Shown here: positions 8,788-16,537 of the stretch, in pieces | How the letters are laid out: each line of letters starts with the position of its first letter | Position numbering within the stretch: position 1 is the first letter of the stretch | Assembly (NCBI GenBank): GCA_016872535.1 | Contig: VGZQ01000034.1 | Location: 1-32,559 of the forward strand | Length of the DNA stretch: 32,559 nt | DNA from: Rhodospirillales bacterium | Lineage (GTDB): Bacteria > Pseudomonadota > Alphaproteobacteria > Rhodospirillales > 2-12-FULL-67-15 | Direction of reading: 5' to 3' | Translations under genes and position numbers: made by a program | Notes under the pieces: generated by a model | Told to the model about the DNA's origin: nothing | What the model saw: only the letters and a program-made list of their open reading frames with translations | Database searches by the model: none

Positions 8788-8803
8788 TGTGAACCGCTTC
8801 ACA
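8788..8803. promoter_or_regulatory. CRP-type operator, TGTGA-N6-TCACA
   Basis: A perfect match to the two conserved half-sites of the CRP consensus, reading TGTGAACCGCTTCACA. It lies in the 199-base intergenic region between a divergent Crp-family regulator gene and a DASS-type transporter gene, with its centre about 78 bases upstream of the transporter ATG. A TAAAAT hexamer on the minus strand (8771-8766) could serve as a -10 for the regulator. The Arg-Glu/Lys recognition helix of the neighbouring regulator suits this site. That this regulator binds it is inferred. Confidence 0.75.
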
Positions 8804-8873
8804 CACGGCGCCAGAGTCTTCATTTACCGTCGGTCCCAAGCCGGGCCTATCCGGCGAGGGATGGGGAGAGCAC

Positions 8874-10439
8874 ATGGCCAGCGAAACGAACGTTGCGACC
8901 GCGACCGCGCCTTCGGGCACGGCGGGTCCTTTCGACTTTATTGCCGAAAACATCCGCAAGGCGGGCGGCAATCCGAAACGAGTCCTGATCGGGTTTTTCG
9001 CCGCGTGGATCGCGTTCGCGCTGATCCTCTGGGTGCTGCCCGCGCCCAAGGGACTGAGCAAGGAGGGCATGGCGGTCCTCGCTATCGTCGTGTGGGCGAG
9101 CGTGATGTGGGTTACCGAGGCGATGCCGGTCGGTATCACCGGCATGGGCATCCCGACGCTACTGATCATGACCAAGGCGTTTCCCTGGGACAAGGGCAAT
9201 CCGCCGCTACGCGACGCGCTTTCGGGCTTCGTCGGCCCGGTCGTCTGGCTCTGCCTGTTCGCCTTCCTGGTTGCGGCAATCATGCAGCTCCTGAAGCTCG
9301 ACCGGCGGATCGCACTCGCCATCCTCGATTGGATCAAGGCCAACAACGTCGGTCGCGTGATCTGGGGTTTCTTTTACGTCAATATCGTTCTTTCTTTCCT
9401 GATTCCGGCGGCGAACGCGCGCGCCGCGACGCTGCTGCCGGTAATCAACGGCATCTGCGATCTCTTGGGCGACTCGGATCGCGAGAAGGACGCCAAGAAG
9501 GCGATCGTCATCCAGGCGATGGTCTACGGCTCGATGATCTGCGGCGTGTTCATCATGACCGCGCACCTGCCCAACCTGATTATGGTCGATCTGTTCGAGA
9601 AAGCTGGATTTCGAATCGGCTACCTGCAATGGGCACTGCTGCAGTTCCCGTATCTCGGCATGTTCGCTCTGACTCAGATGTGGGTGCGTTACCACTTTAA
9701 GACCGGCGGCGTCGAGGTCGCCGGCGGCCACGCCCGCATCCATGCCATGCACCGGGATCTCGGTCCGATGAGCCGCGCCGAATGGACGCTGCTCATCCTG
9801 TTCGGGATTGTGGCGCTCGCCTTCCTGTTCGGGCGTGGCAATCCGATTTACGAATTGCATCGCCTGCCGCTCGGCGTCATCGGCCTGATCGGGATGCTGA
9901 TCCTGTTCATTCCCGGCCTGTTCCCATTCACTTGGCGCCAAGTCCAGGCCAACACTATGTGGGGCACCTTCCTTCTGCTCGGCGGCGCCATCACCATGAC
10001 CAGCGCCATGACCAAGTCGGGGTTGGCCAAGTGGTTCGCCGACGGCATCCAGGGCACCGTCGCCGGGATGCCGTGGTGGGGCGTGCTGTTGGTGTTAATG
10101 CTCGGGACTCACGTCATCCGTATCGGCATGCTCTCCAACGTCGCCGCTATCGCCATGCTGGCGCCGATCATCTTCGCCATGGCGCCCAAGCTCGATCTGC
10201 ATCCGGTCGCCTTGACGTTGCTGGTGTGCGACACCGACACCTTCGCCTACATCCTGCCGACGCAGATCACGGCGGCGGTCATCGCCTACGGCACCGATAG
10301 GTTTTCGACCACCGACTATGCCAAGGTCGGATGGTTATCCATCCTGATCGCGATCGCCTACGGCATCGTGGTCATGGCGCCGTGGTATGCGCTGCTCGGC
10401 ATTCCGGTGTGGAATCCGAAAGCCCCCTGGCCGTTCTGA
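8874..10439 (+). CDS. DASS-family (SLC13 / Na_sulph_symp) anion transporter
   Basis: A 521-residue inner-membrane permease with about a dozen hydrophobic segments after a 40-residue cytosolic N-terminus. Members move sulfate or di/tricarboxylates by sodium symport or by exchange. Family features: VTEAMPVGITGMG near the start, the first substrate/ion motif in SFLIPAANARAATLLP, and a second, related motif GMLSNVAAIAMLAP near residue 425. The classical Ser-Asn-Thr motifs are altered (AANA and SNV), so sodium coupling is uncertain and exchange is possible. ATG 8874 follows GGGGAGAG. The CRP-type site upstream implies control by the divergent regulator. A DUF3604 gene follows 93 bases later and may act on the imported compound. 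The substrate is unknown. Confidence 0.88.
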   Translation: MASETNVATATAPSGTAGPFDFIAENIRKAGGNPKRVLIGFFAAWIAFALILWVLPAPKGLSKEGMAVLAIVVWASVMWVTEAMPVGITGMGIPTLLIMTKAFPWDKGNPPLRDALSGFVGPVVWLCLFAFLVAAIMQLLKLDRRIALAILDWIKANNVGRVIWGFFYVNIVLSFLIPAANARAATLLPVINGICDLLGDSDREKDAKKAIVIQAMVYGSMICGVFIMTAHLPNLIMVDLFEKAGFRIGYLQWALLQFPYLGMFALTQMWVRYHFKTGGVEVAGGHARIHAMHRDLGPMSRAEWTLLILFGIVALAFLFGRGNPIYELHRLPLGVIGLIGMLILFIPGLFPFTWRQVQANTMWGTFLLLGGAITMTSAMTKSGLAKWFADGIQGTVAGMPWWGVLLVLMLGTHVIRIGMLSNVAAIAMLAPIIFAMAPKLDLHPVALTLLVCDTDTFAYILPTQITAAVIAYGTDRFSTTDYAKVGWLSILIAIAYGIVVMAPWYALLGIPVWNPKAPWPF

Positions 10440-10462
10440 GTCTCGATCTCGTCCGTTCCGCC

Positions 10463-10489
10463 CCGCCCGCGCCCTCTTGGCGCGGGCGG
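10463..10489 (+). other. Strong GC hairpin between transporter and DUF3604 genes
   Basis: A perfect 11-bp stem (CCGCCCGCGCC paired with GGCGCGGGCGG) with the 5-base loop CTCTT. It lies 24 bases after the transporter stop and 43 bases before the next start. There is no T-tract, so a simple intrinsic terminator is unlikely. It could stabilise the upstream mRNA end, attenuate read-through, or set different expression levels for the two genes. Confidence 0.6.
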
Positions 10490-10532
10490 AAAGCGGGACC
10501 ATCGTCCCGGCTCGTTGCCCAAGGAGTAGCCC

Positions 10533-12923
10533 ATGAAAAAAATGACCGATGCCGAACTGAAGAAGAGGCTCGGCAACTACATCGCGCCCAAGGGGCTTTA
10601 CGCCAAGACCAAGGATATGCCGTTCCTCGGGCGGGTTTCGTGCAACGTCGAAAAGGTCGTCGCCGGGTCGTGGCAGGAAATCGTCATCGACTACGAATTG
10701 GGCGCCTCGGGCATGGCCGACGGCTCCTGGTTCAAGGCGACCTTCAAGTTCTATTCCGACTGGGCGCTGTTTCAGACCACCGATCCCAAGGGTGCCAACT
10801 ACGTCAGCGCCGAATACCACGCGGGCCCCTTGGTCGAGGGGCAAAGCCCGGCCACGGTGCAATACCTGAAAGTTCGTTTCGACCAGAAGGGACACGAGCG
10901 CCCATTCCAGAAGGCGGTGATCGTCGACACTTTCGACGGCTTCCTCAAGGCGGGCGACCACATCGTCATCCGTCTCGGCGACCGGCGGTTCGGCGGTCCC
11001 GGCACCCGGGTGCAGACCTTCGTCGAGGAGAATTTCCGCTTCCGCTGCTACGTCGATCCGCTCGGCACCTCGCGCTTCGCCGCCATCCAGCCCGATCTCA
11101 TGATCCCGGTCGTTCCCGGCGCGCCGGCGCAGCTGCAATGGGCGGGCTCGCGCGCCGTCCGCACGCGCGAGCCATTTCCGCTCCGGGTGCGGGCCGAGGA
11201 CGAATGGGGCAACACCTGCTGGAATTCGCCCGAGGAAATCGAGATCGCCGCCACCCTCGACGGCAAGCCGATCTACGAAAAGAAAACCAGGCTTGCGGGC
11301 AAGGGTTGGGCGGTGCTCAGGCTTGACGACCTGCCCTCGGCCAAGGCGGGCGAACTTGCCGTCACCGCGCGCCTGCCCGGCCATCCTTGGGTCAAACCGA
11401 AGACATTCTACGTCACGGTCGACACGGATCTACCCGCGCCGCGCGTCTATTACTGCGATCTGCACGTCCATTCCGAGGACACCATCGGCACCAACTCGAC
11501 CACCTACAACCTGACCTACGGCCGCGACGTTTCGGGACTCGACGTGCTGGCTTTCGCCCACAACGATTTCAACATCACCACCGAACGCTGGAAAAAGACG
11601 GTCGAGTTGATCCGCGAGATCAACGAGCCGGGCCGCTTCGTCGCCTTTCCCGGCACCGAATGGTGCGGATCATCCTGCGCCGGCGGCGACCACAACGTGG
11701 TCTTTCTGCACGACGGCGAGCCGGAATTCCCGTTTCTCAAGAGCGGCGAACACGTCCGCTCGGTCGAATGGAACGAGGACATGCGCTCGGCGGAAGTGAC
11801 TCCCGGCGCCTGGCCGCTGGAGGAGTTATGGGCGGCTTATGCCAAAGACCCGGAGGGGCATCTCTTGATCCCGCACGTCGGCGGGCGGCGTTGCATCCTC
11901 GATTGGCATTATCCGACGCTGGAAAAACTGATCGAGATCGGCTCGAGCTGGGGCCACTTCGGCTGGCTCTATCAGGAAGCGATGGAGCGCGGCTACAAGA
12001 TCGGCGCCAGCATGGCCGGCGACGAGCATCGCGGCCGCTGCGGCGGCGGCGTGCCGGGCACGGCGGTGTTCGGCACCAAAGGCGGCATCGCCGGCCTGAT
12101 CGCGCCCAAGCTGGACCGCAAGTCGGTCGGCCGGGCGCTGCGTGCGCGCCATACTTTCGCCGCCACCGGCGAGCGGACCTTTGGTTTGCTCGCGTGCGGC
12201 AAACATCTGATGGGCGATGAGTTCATGCACCGAGGTCAAGCGACGCTCGATTACCGCTTCCTCGGCGATGCCGGCTGGGACGAAATCGTCGCTTATGACC
12301 ACACCGGCCCCTTCTGGCGGCGCGACTTGCAGAAGGAACTGGGCTTGAGCCCGCGCAAAATCCGCTTTCGCTGGGGCGGCGCGCGCATCAAGGACCGTTA
12401 CCGCTGGGCGGCGTGGAAAGGGACCATCACCGTCACCGACGCGGTGATCAATGATTTCGCCGGGCGCGGCTTCGAGCACCTGGAGGAAACCTGCTGGCGC
12501 GAATCGGCGACCACCGTCGGCTTCAGGAGCGATACCTACGGCGACGTGGACGCGATTGAGCTCGACGTCTCCCACCTCGCCACCGCCAAGATCCGCGTCG
12601 CCGGCACGATCGACGGTTACGTCAAGGTCGGCGATCCCCTGAAGGGCAACCCATTCGTTCATTGTCCTACATTCGAATGGGAAGTTAGCGGGGCCGAACT
12701 GCTCGCGGGTACCCGTCTTGCCAAGCATCTGCCCGGGGTCGAGATGTTCCTCGCTTTCGAGCGCATGAGCGAAAAACTCGCGCCGCGCGACGTTTCCGGC
12801 CGGCTTACGGTCGATCCGGTCAACGGTCCGCACGGCCACCGCCCGGTCTACCTTTTCGCCCGCCAAGTGGACGACGCCAAGGTCTGGACGTCGGCCTTGT
12901 TCATCAACTTCAAGAAACGCTGA
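10533..12923 (+). CDS. DUF3604-family protein, PHP-like metal-dependent hydrolase fold
   Basis: A 796-residue protein with a start fixed by AAGGAG ten bases upstream. The first 300 residues look like beta-rich accessory domains. The core begins at about residue 305 with CDLHVHS (His311, His313). It continues with FPGTEWCG (Glu376), GGDHNVVFL (His387), a His in IPHVGGRRC, and AGDEHRGRCGGG (Asp497, His499). This is the metal-ligand pattern of the PHP superfamily. No signal peptide is seen, so it is probably cytosolic. DUF3604 has, to my knowledge, no well-established reaction. Position between a DASS anion transporter and an MFS permease suggests hydrolysis of an imported organic anion, perhaps a phosphoester or amide; this is inference only. 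The last 250 residues form another beta-rich region. Confidence 0.8.
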   Translation: MKKMTDAELKKRLGNYIAPKGLYAKTKDMPFLGRVSCNVEKVVAGSWQEIVIDYELGASGMADGSWFKATFKFYSDWALFQTTDPKGANYVSAEYHAGPLVEGQSPATVQYLKVRFDQKGHERPFQKAVIVDTFDGFLKAGDHIVIRLGDRRFGGPGTRVQTFVEENFRFRCYVDPLGTSRFAAIQPDLMIPVVPGAPAQLQWAGSRAVRTREPFPLRVRAEDEWGNTCWNSPEEIEIAATLDGKPIYEKKTRLAGKGWAVLRLDDLPSAKAGELAVTARLPGHPWVKPKTFYVTVDTDLPAPRVYYCDLHVHSEDTIGTNSTTYNLTYGRDVSGLDVLAFAHNDFNITTERWKKTVELIREINEPGRFVAFPGTEWCGSSCAGGDHNVVFLHDGEPEFPFLKSGEHVRSVEWNEDMRSAEVTPGAWPLEELWAAYAKDPEGHLLIPHVGGRRCILDWHYPTLEKLIEIGSSWGHFGWLYQEAMERGYKIGASMAGDEHRGRCGGGVPGTAVFGTKGGIAGLIAPKLDRKSVGRALRARHTFAATGERTFGLLACGKHLMGDEFMHRGQATLDYRFLGDAGWDEIVAYDHTGPFWRRDLQKELGLSPRKIRFRWGGARIKDRYRWAAWKGTITVTDAVINDFAGRGFEHLEETCWRESATTVGFRSDTYGDVDAIELDVSHLATAKIRVAGTIDGYVKVGDPLKGNPFVHCPTFEWEVSGAELLAGTRLAKHLPGVEMFLAFERMSEKLAPRDVSGRLTVDPVNGPHGHRPVYLFARQVDDAKVWTSALFINFKKR

Positions 12924-12948
12924 CGCGGACGATCCGGCACGCTATAAC
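12920..12948 (+). promoter_or_regulatory. Possible sigma-70 promoter for the MFS gene, near-leaderless
   Basis: CTGACG (12920-12925), a 17-base spacer and TATAAC (12943-12948). The -10 ends eight bases before the ATG at 12957, so a transcript starting about seven bases after the -10 would have almost no leader. The -35 is weak (four of six). It overlaps the DUF3604 stop codon. Pattern seen by eye only. Confidence 0.4.
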
Positions 12949-12956
12949 TCGGGGCC

Positions 12957-14195
12957 ATGACCACTCCGGCATTCTCGACTGCGGCTTCGGCGCTGGCCGT
13001 GCCCGGCCCCATGGTTCTGACCTCGCTCGGCCATTGCGGCACCCATTGGGTCGCGGCGGTGATGCTGACCGTGATGCCGTTCATCGCCACCGACCTTGGC
13101 CTCAGCTACACCGAGGTCGGATTCCTGCTCTCGGTCTTCTACGTCAGCTCGGCGGCGGCCAACCTGCCGTCGGGCATCGTCGTCGACGTCACCGGACGGC
13201 GCGTGTTGTTCCAGGCGGTGGCGCTGGTGGTCGGCGCGCTCGGGCTCGCCGCATTCGTGGTGGCGGAGTCGTCGGTCGCGCTCGCCGCCGCGATCGCGGT
13301 GATCGGCATCACCAACATGCTGTGGCACCCGGCGGCGATTTCGTACCTGTCGCTGGTCTATCCGGCCCGGCGCGGCTATGCGCTCGCCATCCATTCGCTC
13401 GGGGCGAACTTGGGCGACGCGCTCGGGCCGTTTGCCGCCGGTGCGATGCTCGCCGCCTTGAGCTGGAAGACAACGTCGTTCTTCAACGCGATCCCGGTTT
13501 TGCTCTCGGCCGCGTTGATCTTCTTCCTGCTCAACCGCTCGCACGCGACCCAACCGGCGCCGCACGTGGACACCGGGGGCGTGCGCCAATATCTCGCCGG
13601 GATGGCCGCGCTGCTCAAGCGCCGCGCCATCTGGCTTTTGGCCCTGCTGTCGGGATTCCGCAGCATGACCCAGTACGGGCTGCTGGCGTTCCTGCCGCTC
13701 TACCTTACCCACGATCTGAAAGTTGGTCCGTTCTGGATGGGACTGACACTCGCCGTGCTGCAGATCGGCGGCATTATCGCCGCGCCGATCGCGGGCGCGC
13801 TGTCCGACCGGGTCGGTCGGCGCCCGATCGTGCTGATGGGCCTTGGTGCCACCACGGTCATCATCGCCGGGCTCACCTTCGTCACCTCGATCCCGCTTTA
13901 CGTCGCGGGCGTCGCGTTTCTCGGCTTTTTCATGTACGCGCTGCGCCCGGTGATCCACGGCTGGATGATGGACATGGCGCCGAAGGAACTGGGCGGCTCG
14001 GTCACCAGCCTGGTGTTCGGCGCCCAATCGGGTTTGGCGGCATTGATGCCGCTGATCGGCGGCGCGCTCGCCGATCTCTACGGACTGATTTCGGTGTTCT
14101 ATTTCCTCGCCGCCTCGGTGCTCGCCGCGAACGTGCTGACCCTGTTCGTGCCCAAGGAAGAAGGCGACGTGCCTATCCGGCCATCAGGGTCTTGA
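12957..14195 (+). CDS. MFS transporter
   Basis: A 412-residue, 12-helix major facilitator. The loop 2-3 signature is present in divergent form (GIVVDVTGRRVLF) and is repeated in the second half as GALSDRVGRRPIVLMG. The N-terminus (HCGTHWVAAVMLTVMPFIATD) and WHPAAISYLS resemble the fosmidomycin-resistance/FsR-like and related efflux permeases. It follows the DUF3604 gene by 33 bases and may belong to the same module, but it may have its own promoter. No Shine-Dalgarno sequence is convincing before the ATG. Its last 23 bases overlap the end of the convergent small membrane-protein gene. The substrate cannot be inferred. Confidence 0.88.
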   Translation: MTTPAFSTAASALAVPGPMVLTSLGHCGTHWVAAVMLTVMPFIATDLGLSYTEVGFLLSVFYVSSAAANLPSGIVVDVTGRRVLFQAVALVVGALGLAAFVVAESSVALAAAIAVIGITNMLWHPAAISYLSLVYPARRGYALAIHSLGANLGDALGPFAAGAMLAALSWKTTSFFNAIPVLLSAALIFFLLNRSHATQPAPHVDTGGVRQYLAGMAALLKRRAIWLLALLSGFRSMTQYGLLAFLPLYLTHDLKVGPFWMGLTLAVLQIGGIIAAPIAGALSDRVGRRPIVLMGLGATTVIIAGLTFVTSIPLYVAGVAFLGFFMYALRPVIHGWMMDMAPKELGGSVTSLVFGAQSGLAALMPLIGGALADLYGLISVFYFLAASVLAANVLTLFVPKEEGDVPIRPSGS

Positions 14196-14436
14196 AATCC
14201 GTTCGCCACGCTATGGCCGCGAAGCAAAGGACGAGCACGGCAAGAGCGGCGTAATAGCGCCGGGCGTATTTGCGCGCCAAGGGCGACGCGATCTTGAGCG
14301 GCGGCGGCGCGAGCAGCGAGGGGAAGCCGGTTTCCTTGACGCCGTCGTCGTGCTCCAGGAAATGGCGCACCAACAGCCGGTAATAGACCAGGGCGTAGAC
14401 GTCGGCGATCAGGACGGCGCCGATGACGTAGTCCAT
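14173..14436 (-). CDS. Small membrane protein, function unknown
   Basis: 87 residues with two hydrophobic segments (about 3-20 and 64-81) separated by a basic, Pro-containing linker (LLAPPPLKIASPLARKYARRYY). It starts 22 bases after the UPF0335 stop on the same strand, with GGAGCG about eight bases before the ATG, so it is probably the last gene of that small operon. It overlaps the 3' end of the convergent MFS gene. I do not recognise the family. The clean start, ribosome binding site and plausible two-helix topology support a real gene. Confidence 0.65.
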   Translation of the reverse strand: MDYVIGAVLIADVYALVYYRLLVRHFLEHDDGVKETGFPSLLAPPPLKIASPLARKYARRYYAALAVLVLCFAAIAWRTDFKTLMAG

Positions 14437-14458
14437 CGGGCGCTCCGCTCCGGGCTCG

Positions 14459-14701
14459 TCACATCCCGAGGGCGCGGAGGTAGGTTTCGAGCACCGCTTC
14501 CTGCTCGTCGCGCGCGCTTTTGTCGAGCTTGCGCAGGCGCATCACCTGGCGCATGACCTTGACGTCGAACCCGGCGCCCTTGGCCTCGGAATAGACCTCG
14601 CGGATGTCGCCGGCGAGCGCGGCTTTTTCCTCTTCCAGCCGCTCGATCCGCTCGACGAACGATCTCAGCCTTTCGGCGGACACGCCTCGCACCGATGTCA
14701 T
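14459..14701 (-). CDS. UPF0335 (DUF2312) family protein
   Basis: An 80-residue, highly charged, largely helical protein. The N-terminal helix (LRSFVERIERLEEEKAAL) has a heptad pattern, followed by IREVYSEAKGAGFDVKVMRQ and LRKLDKSARDEQEAVLETYL, which define UPF0335. The family is common in Alphaproteobacteria and resembles the C-terminal part of phage GapR-like DNA-binding proteins (DUF2312); GapR in Caulobacter binds over-twisted DNA. ATG 14701 is chosen because GGGGAGA precedes it; a longer frame to 14767 adds an unlikely Arg-rich leader. A cytoplasmic, nucleoid-associated role is inferred from the family. Confidence 0.9.
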   Translation of the reverse strand: MTSVRGVSAERLRSFVERIERLEEEKAALAGDIREVYSEAKGAGFDVKVMRQVMRLRKLDKSARDEQEAVLETYLRALGM

Positions 14702-14784
14702 GATGTTCTCCCCGTTGCGCGCGCGACCATAGCCGCGCCCCCGCAACGGCACAAGCCGGGGCGGCACTTGTCCACAGGAAAGAT

Positions 14785-15597
14785 TCAGCCGAAAGACTCG
14801 ATGCGGTGCAGATCGGCGCGGCCGATCAGCTTTTCGACCACGTCCGCGAGTCGCTCGCCCCAGGCGTGCGCGGCTTCCGGTTCCATGACCAGGTCCTGGC
14901 GCACCTCGATGCCGGCGTGGGCCAACCCGGCCGCGCCCGCGTGGACATCGAGGGTGTAAAAGAGCGTGCGGCCGGAATAGGGCTCGTTGTCGCCGACCAC
15001 GATGTCGCCCAGCGCCGAGAGTCGATCGATCAGCGCGCGCGCGAGCCTTCCATCCCGGTTCCAGAGAATCCCCGCCTGCCAGCGCCGGTCTTCGCCGCCG
15101 AGGCGGGGGGTGAACGAGTGGACCGCGAGCACCATCGGCGGGACTCCGCGCCGCTTCACGGCCGCGATCCGTTCGGCCACCGCCTCATGGTAGGGCCGAA
15201 ACAGCGCCGCGAGACGGGATTCGCGCGCGTCCCTGTCAAGCGCGCGGTTGCCGGGCACGGCGATGTCGTCGCTTGTTTCCACGATCGAGGTCGGATGCTC
15301 CGGCGGACGGTTAAGGTCGATCACCAGGCGCGAATAATTGGCAAGCACGGCGGGGGCATCGAGGCGAGCGGACATCGTGCGAGTCATGATCTCGGCGCCG
15401 ATATCGGAGGCGACGTGAAGGCCGAGCGCCACCTCGTCGAGCCCGAGGGTGCCGAGCGCCTTAGGAATCCGGTTGCTGGCATGGTCGCAAACCAGCAGGA
15501 TCGGCGCGCGGCCGTCCGGATTCAGGACCTCGAAGGGGGGCGGCTCGTCCGGCCGGAGCAGGGGAGCGGGGGCCGGGGACCGCGACGAAGAACTCAT
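14785..15597 (-). CDS. N-formylglutamate amidohydrolase family protein
   Basis: A 270-residue enzyme of the N-formylglutamate amidohydrolase (HutG-like) family, which releases glutamate and formate at the end of histidine breakdown; many family members have untested substrates. Seen motifs: ILLVCDHASNRIP near residue 34, LVIDLNRPPEHP, VLAVHSFTPRLGG and GDNEPYSGR, which are the family's metal- and substrate-binding blocks. No other hut gene is in the window. The ATG at 15597 overlaps the ATG of the divergent EamA gene, so any promoter must lie inside the neighbour's coding sequence. A TTG at 15651 would extend it by 18 residues. The UPF0335 gene follows 83 bases downstream. Confidence 0.87.
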   Translation of the reverse strand: MSSSSRSPAPAPLLRPDEPPPFEVLNPDGRAPILLVCDHASNRIPKALGTLGLDEVALGLHVASDIGAEIMTRTMSARLDAPAVLANYSRLVIDLNRPPEHPTSIVETSDDIAVPGNRALDRDARESRLAALFRPYHEAVAERIAAVKRRGVPPMVLAVHSFTPRLGGEDRRWQAGILWNRDGRLARALIDRLSALGDIVVGDNEPYSGRTLFYTLDVHAGAAGLAHAGIEVRQDLVMEPEAAHAWGERLADVVEKLIGRADLHRIESFG

Positions 15598-16537
15598 GAT
15601 CGGAACTCTATACAGGATCGTCACCGGCGCGGGAACGGGGAACGCGGACAAGGGCCGCCTGGCTCTCGTCCTGCTACTCGCGGGCGCGGCGTGTATCGCG
15701 TTTTCGCCGATCTTTGTTCGTCTAAGTGAAACGGGACCGACCGCGACGGCGTTCTGGCGCTGCGCGCTCGCGGTTCCGGCGCTTTATATCTGGCTCCATT
15801 ATGGAGCGGCGGCGGGCATGCCCGCACACAAGGCTCGGTTGACGCGCCGCGATTTCGCGATCCTCGCCTTGGCCGGAGCGCTGTTCGCGGGCGACCTCGG
15901 CGCCTGGCACTTGTCGATCATGTTCACCTCGGTCGCCAACGCGACACTGCTCGCCAATGTCGCTCCGCTGTTCGTGACCTTGGGCGCATTCCTCCTGTTC
16001 CGGGAACGGTTCAGCCGGCTCTTTTTATTCGGCCTCGCGCTTGCGATGGGGGGTGCGGGGATTCTCATGGGCGATAGCCTGACGCTGTCGCCGGCGACGT
16101 TCCGGGGCGATCTTTTGGGCGTGCTGACCGCGGTCTTTTACGCGAGCTATATCCTGGCCGTCGGTCGTCTGCGCGCCCGGCTCTCGACCCGCACGGTGAT
16201 GTTCTGGGCGACGCTGGCGAGCGCGATCCTGTTGTGGCCGGCGGCGCTCGTGTCCGGCGAGGCGATCCTGCCCACGAGCGCGCTCGGCTGGCTCGATCTC
16301 ATCGCCCTCGCGCTCGTTTCGCAGGTGATCGGCACCGGGTTGATCGCCTACGCCCTGGCGCACCTGCCGGCGGCGTTCTCTTCGGTCGGCCTGTTGCTCC
16401 AGCCGGTGCTGGCGGCGGCGCTCGCCTGGATCCTGTTCGGCGAATCGCTGGGCGCGATGCAGGGCCTGGGTGGGCTCGGCGTTCTTTTCGGAATCGCGCT
16501 CGCGCGCAAGGGCAGCCGGGCGGCGAAGGAGCCATGA
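15596..16537 (+). CDS. EamA-family (DMT) transporter
   Basis: A 313-residue drug/metabolite transporter with ten predicted helices built from two EamA repeats (about 20-155 and 170-305). The repeat ends show the family look, for example ANVAPLFVTLGAFLLFRERFSR in the first half and LQPVLAAALAWILFGESLG in the second. Such proteins export amino acids, purines or other small metabolites through the inner membrane. ATG 15596 overlaps the divergent start codon; no better in-frame ATG or GTG lies before the first helix. The stop overlaps the next start (ATGA), so it is translationally coupled to the following MFS gene. Confidence 0.88.
   Translation: MIGTLYRIVTGAGTGNADKGRLALVLLLAGAACIAFSPIFVRLSETGPTATAFWRCALAVPALYIWLHYGAAAGMPAHKARLTRRDFAILALAGALFAGDLGAWHLSIMFTSVANATLLANVAPLFVTLGAFLLFRERFSRLFLFGLALAMGGAGILMGDSLTLSPATFRGDLLGVLTAVFYASYILAVGRLRARLSTRTVMFWATLASAILLWPAALVSGEAILPTSALGWLDLIALALVSQVIGTGLIAYALAHLPAAFSSVGLLLQPVLAAALAWILFGESLGAMQGLGGLGVLFGIALARKGSRAAKEP

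Noticed and set aside
12942-14027. 361-codon antisense frame in the MFS gene
   Set aside because: Low-complexity Arg/Gly/His/Asp product opposite a clear 12-helix transporter.
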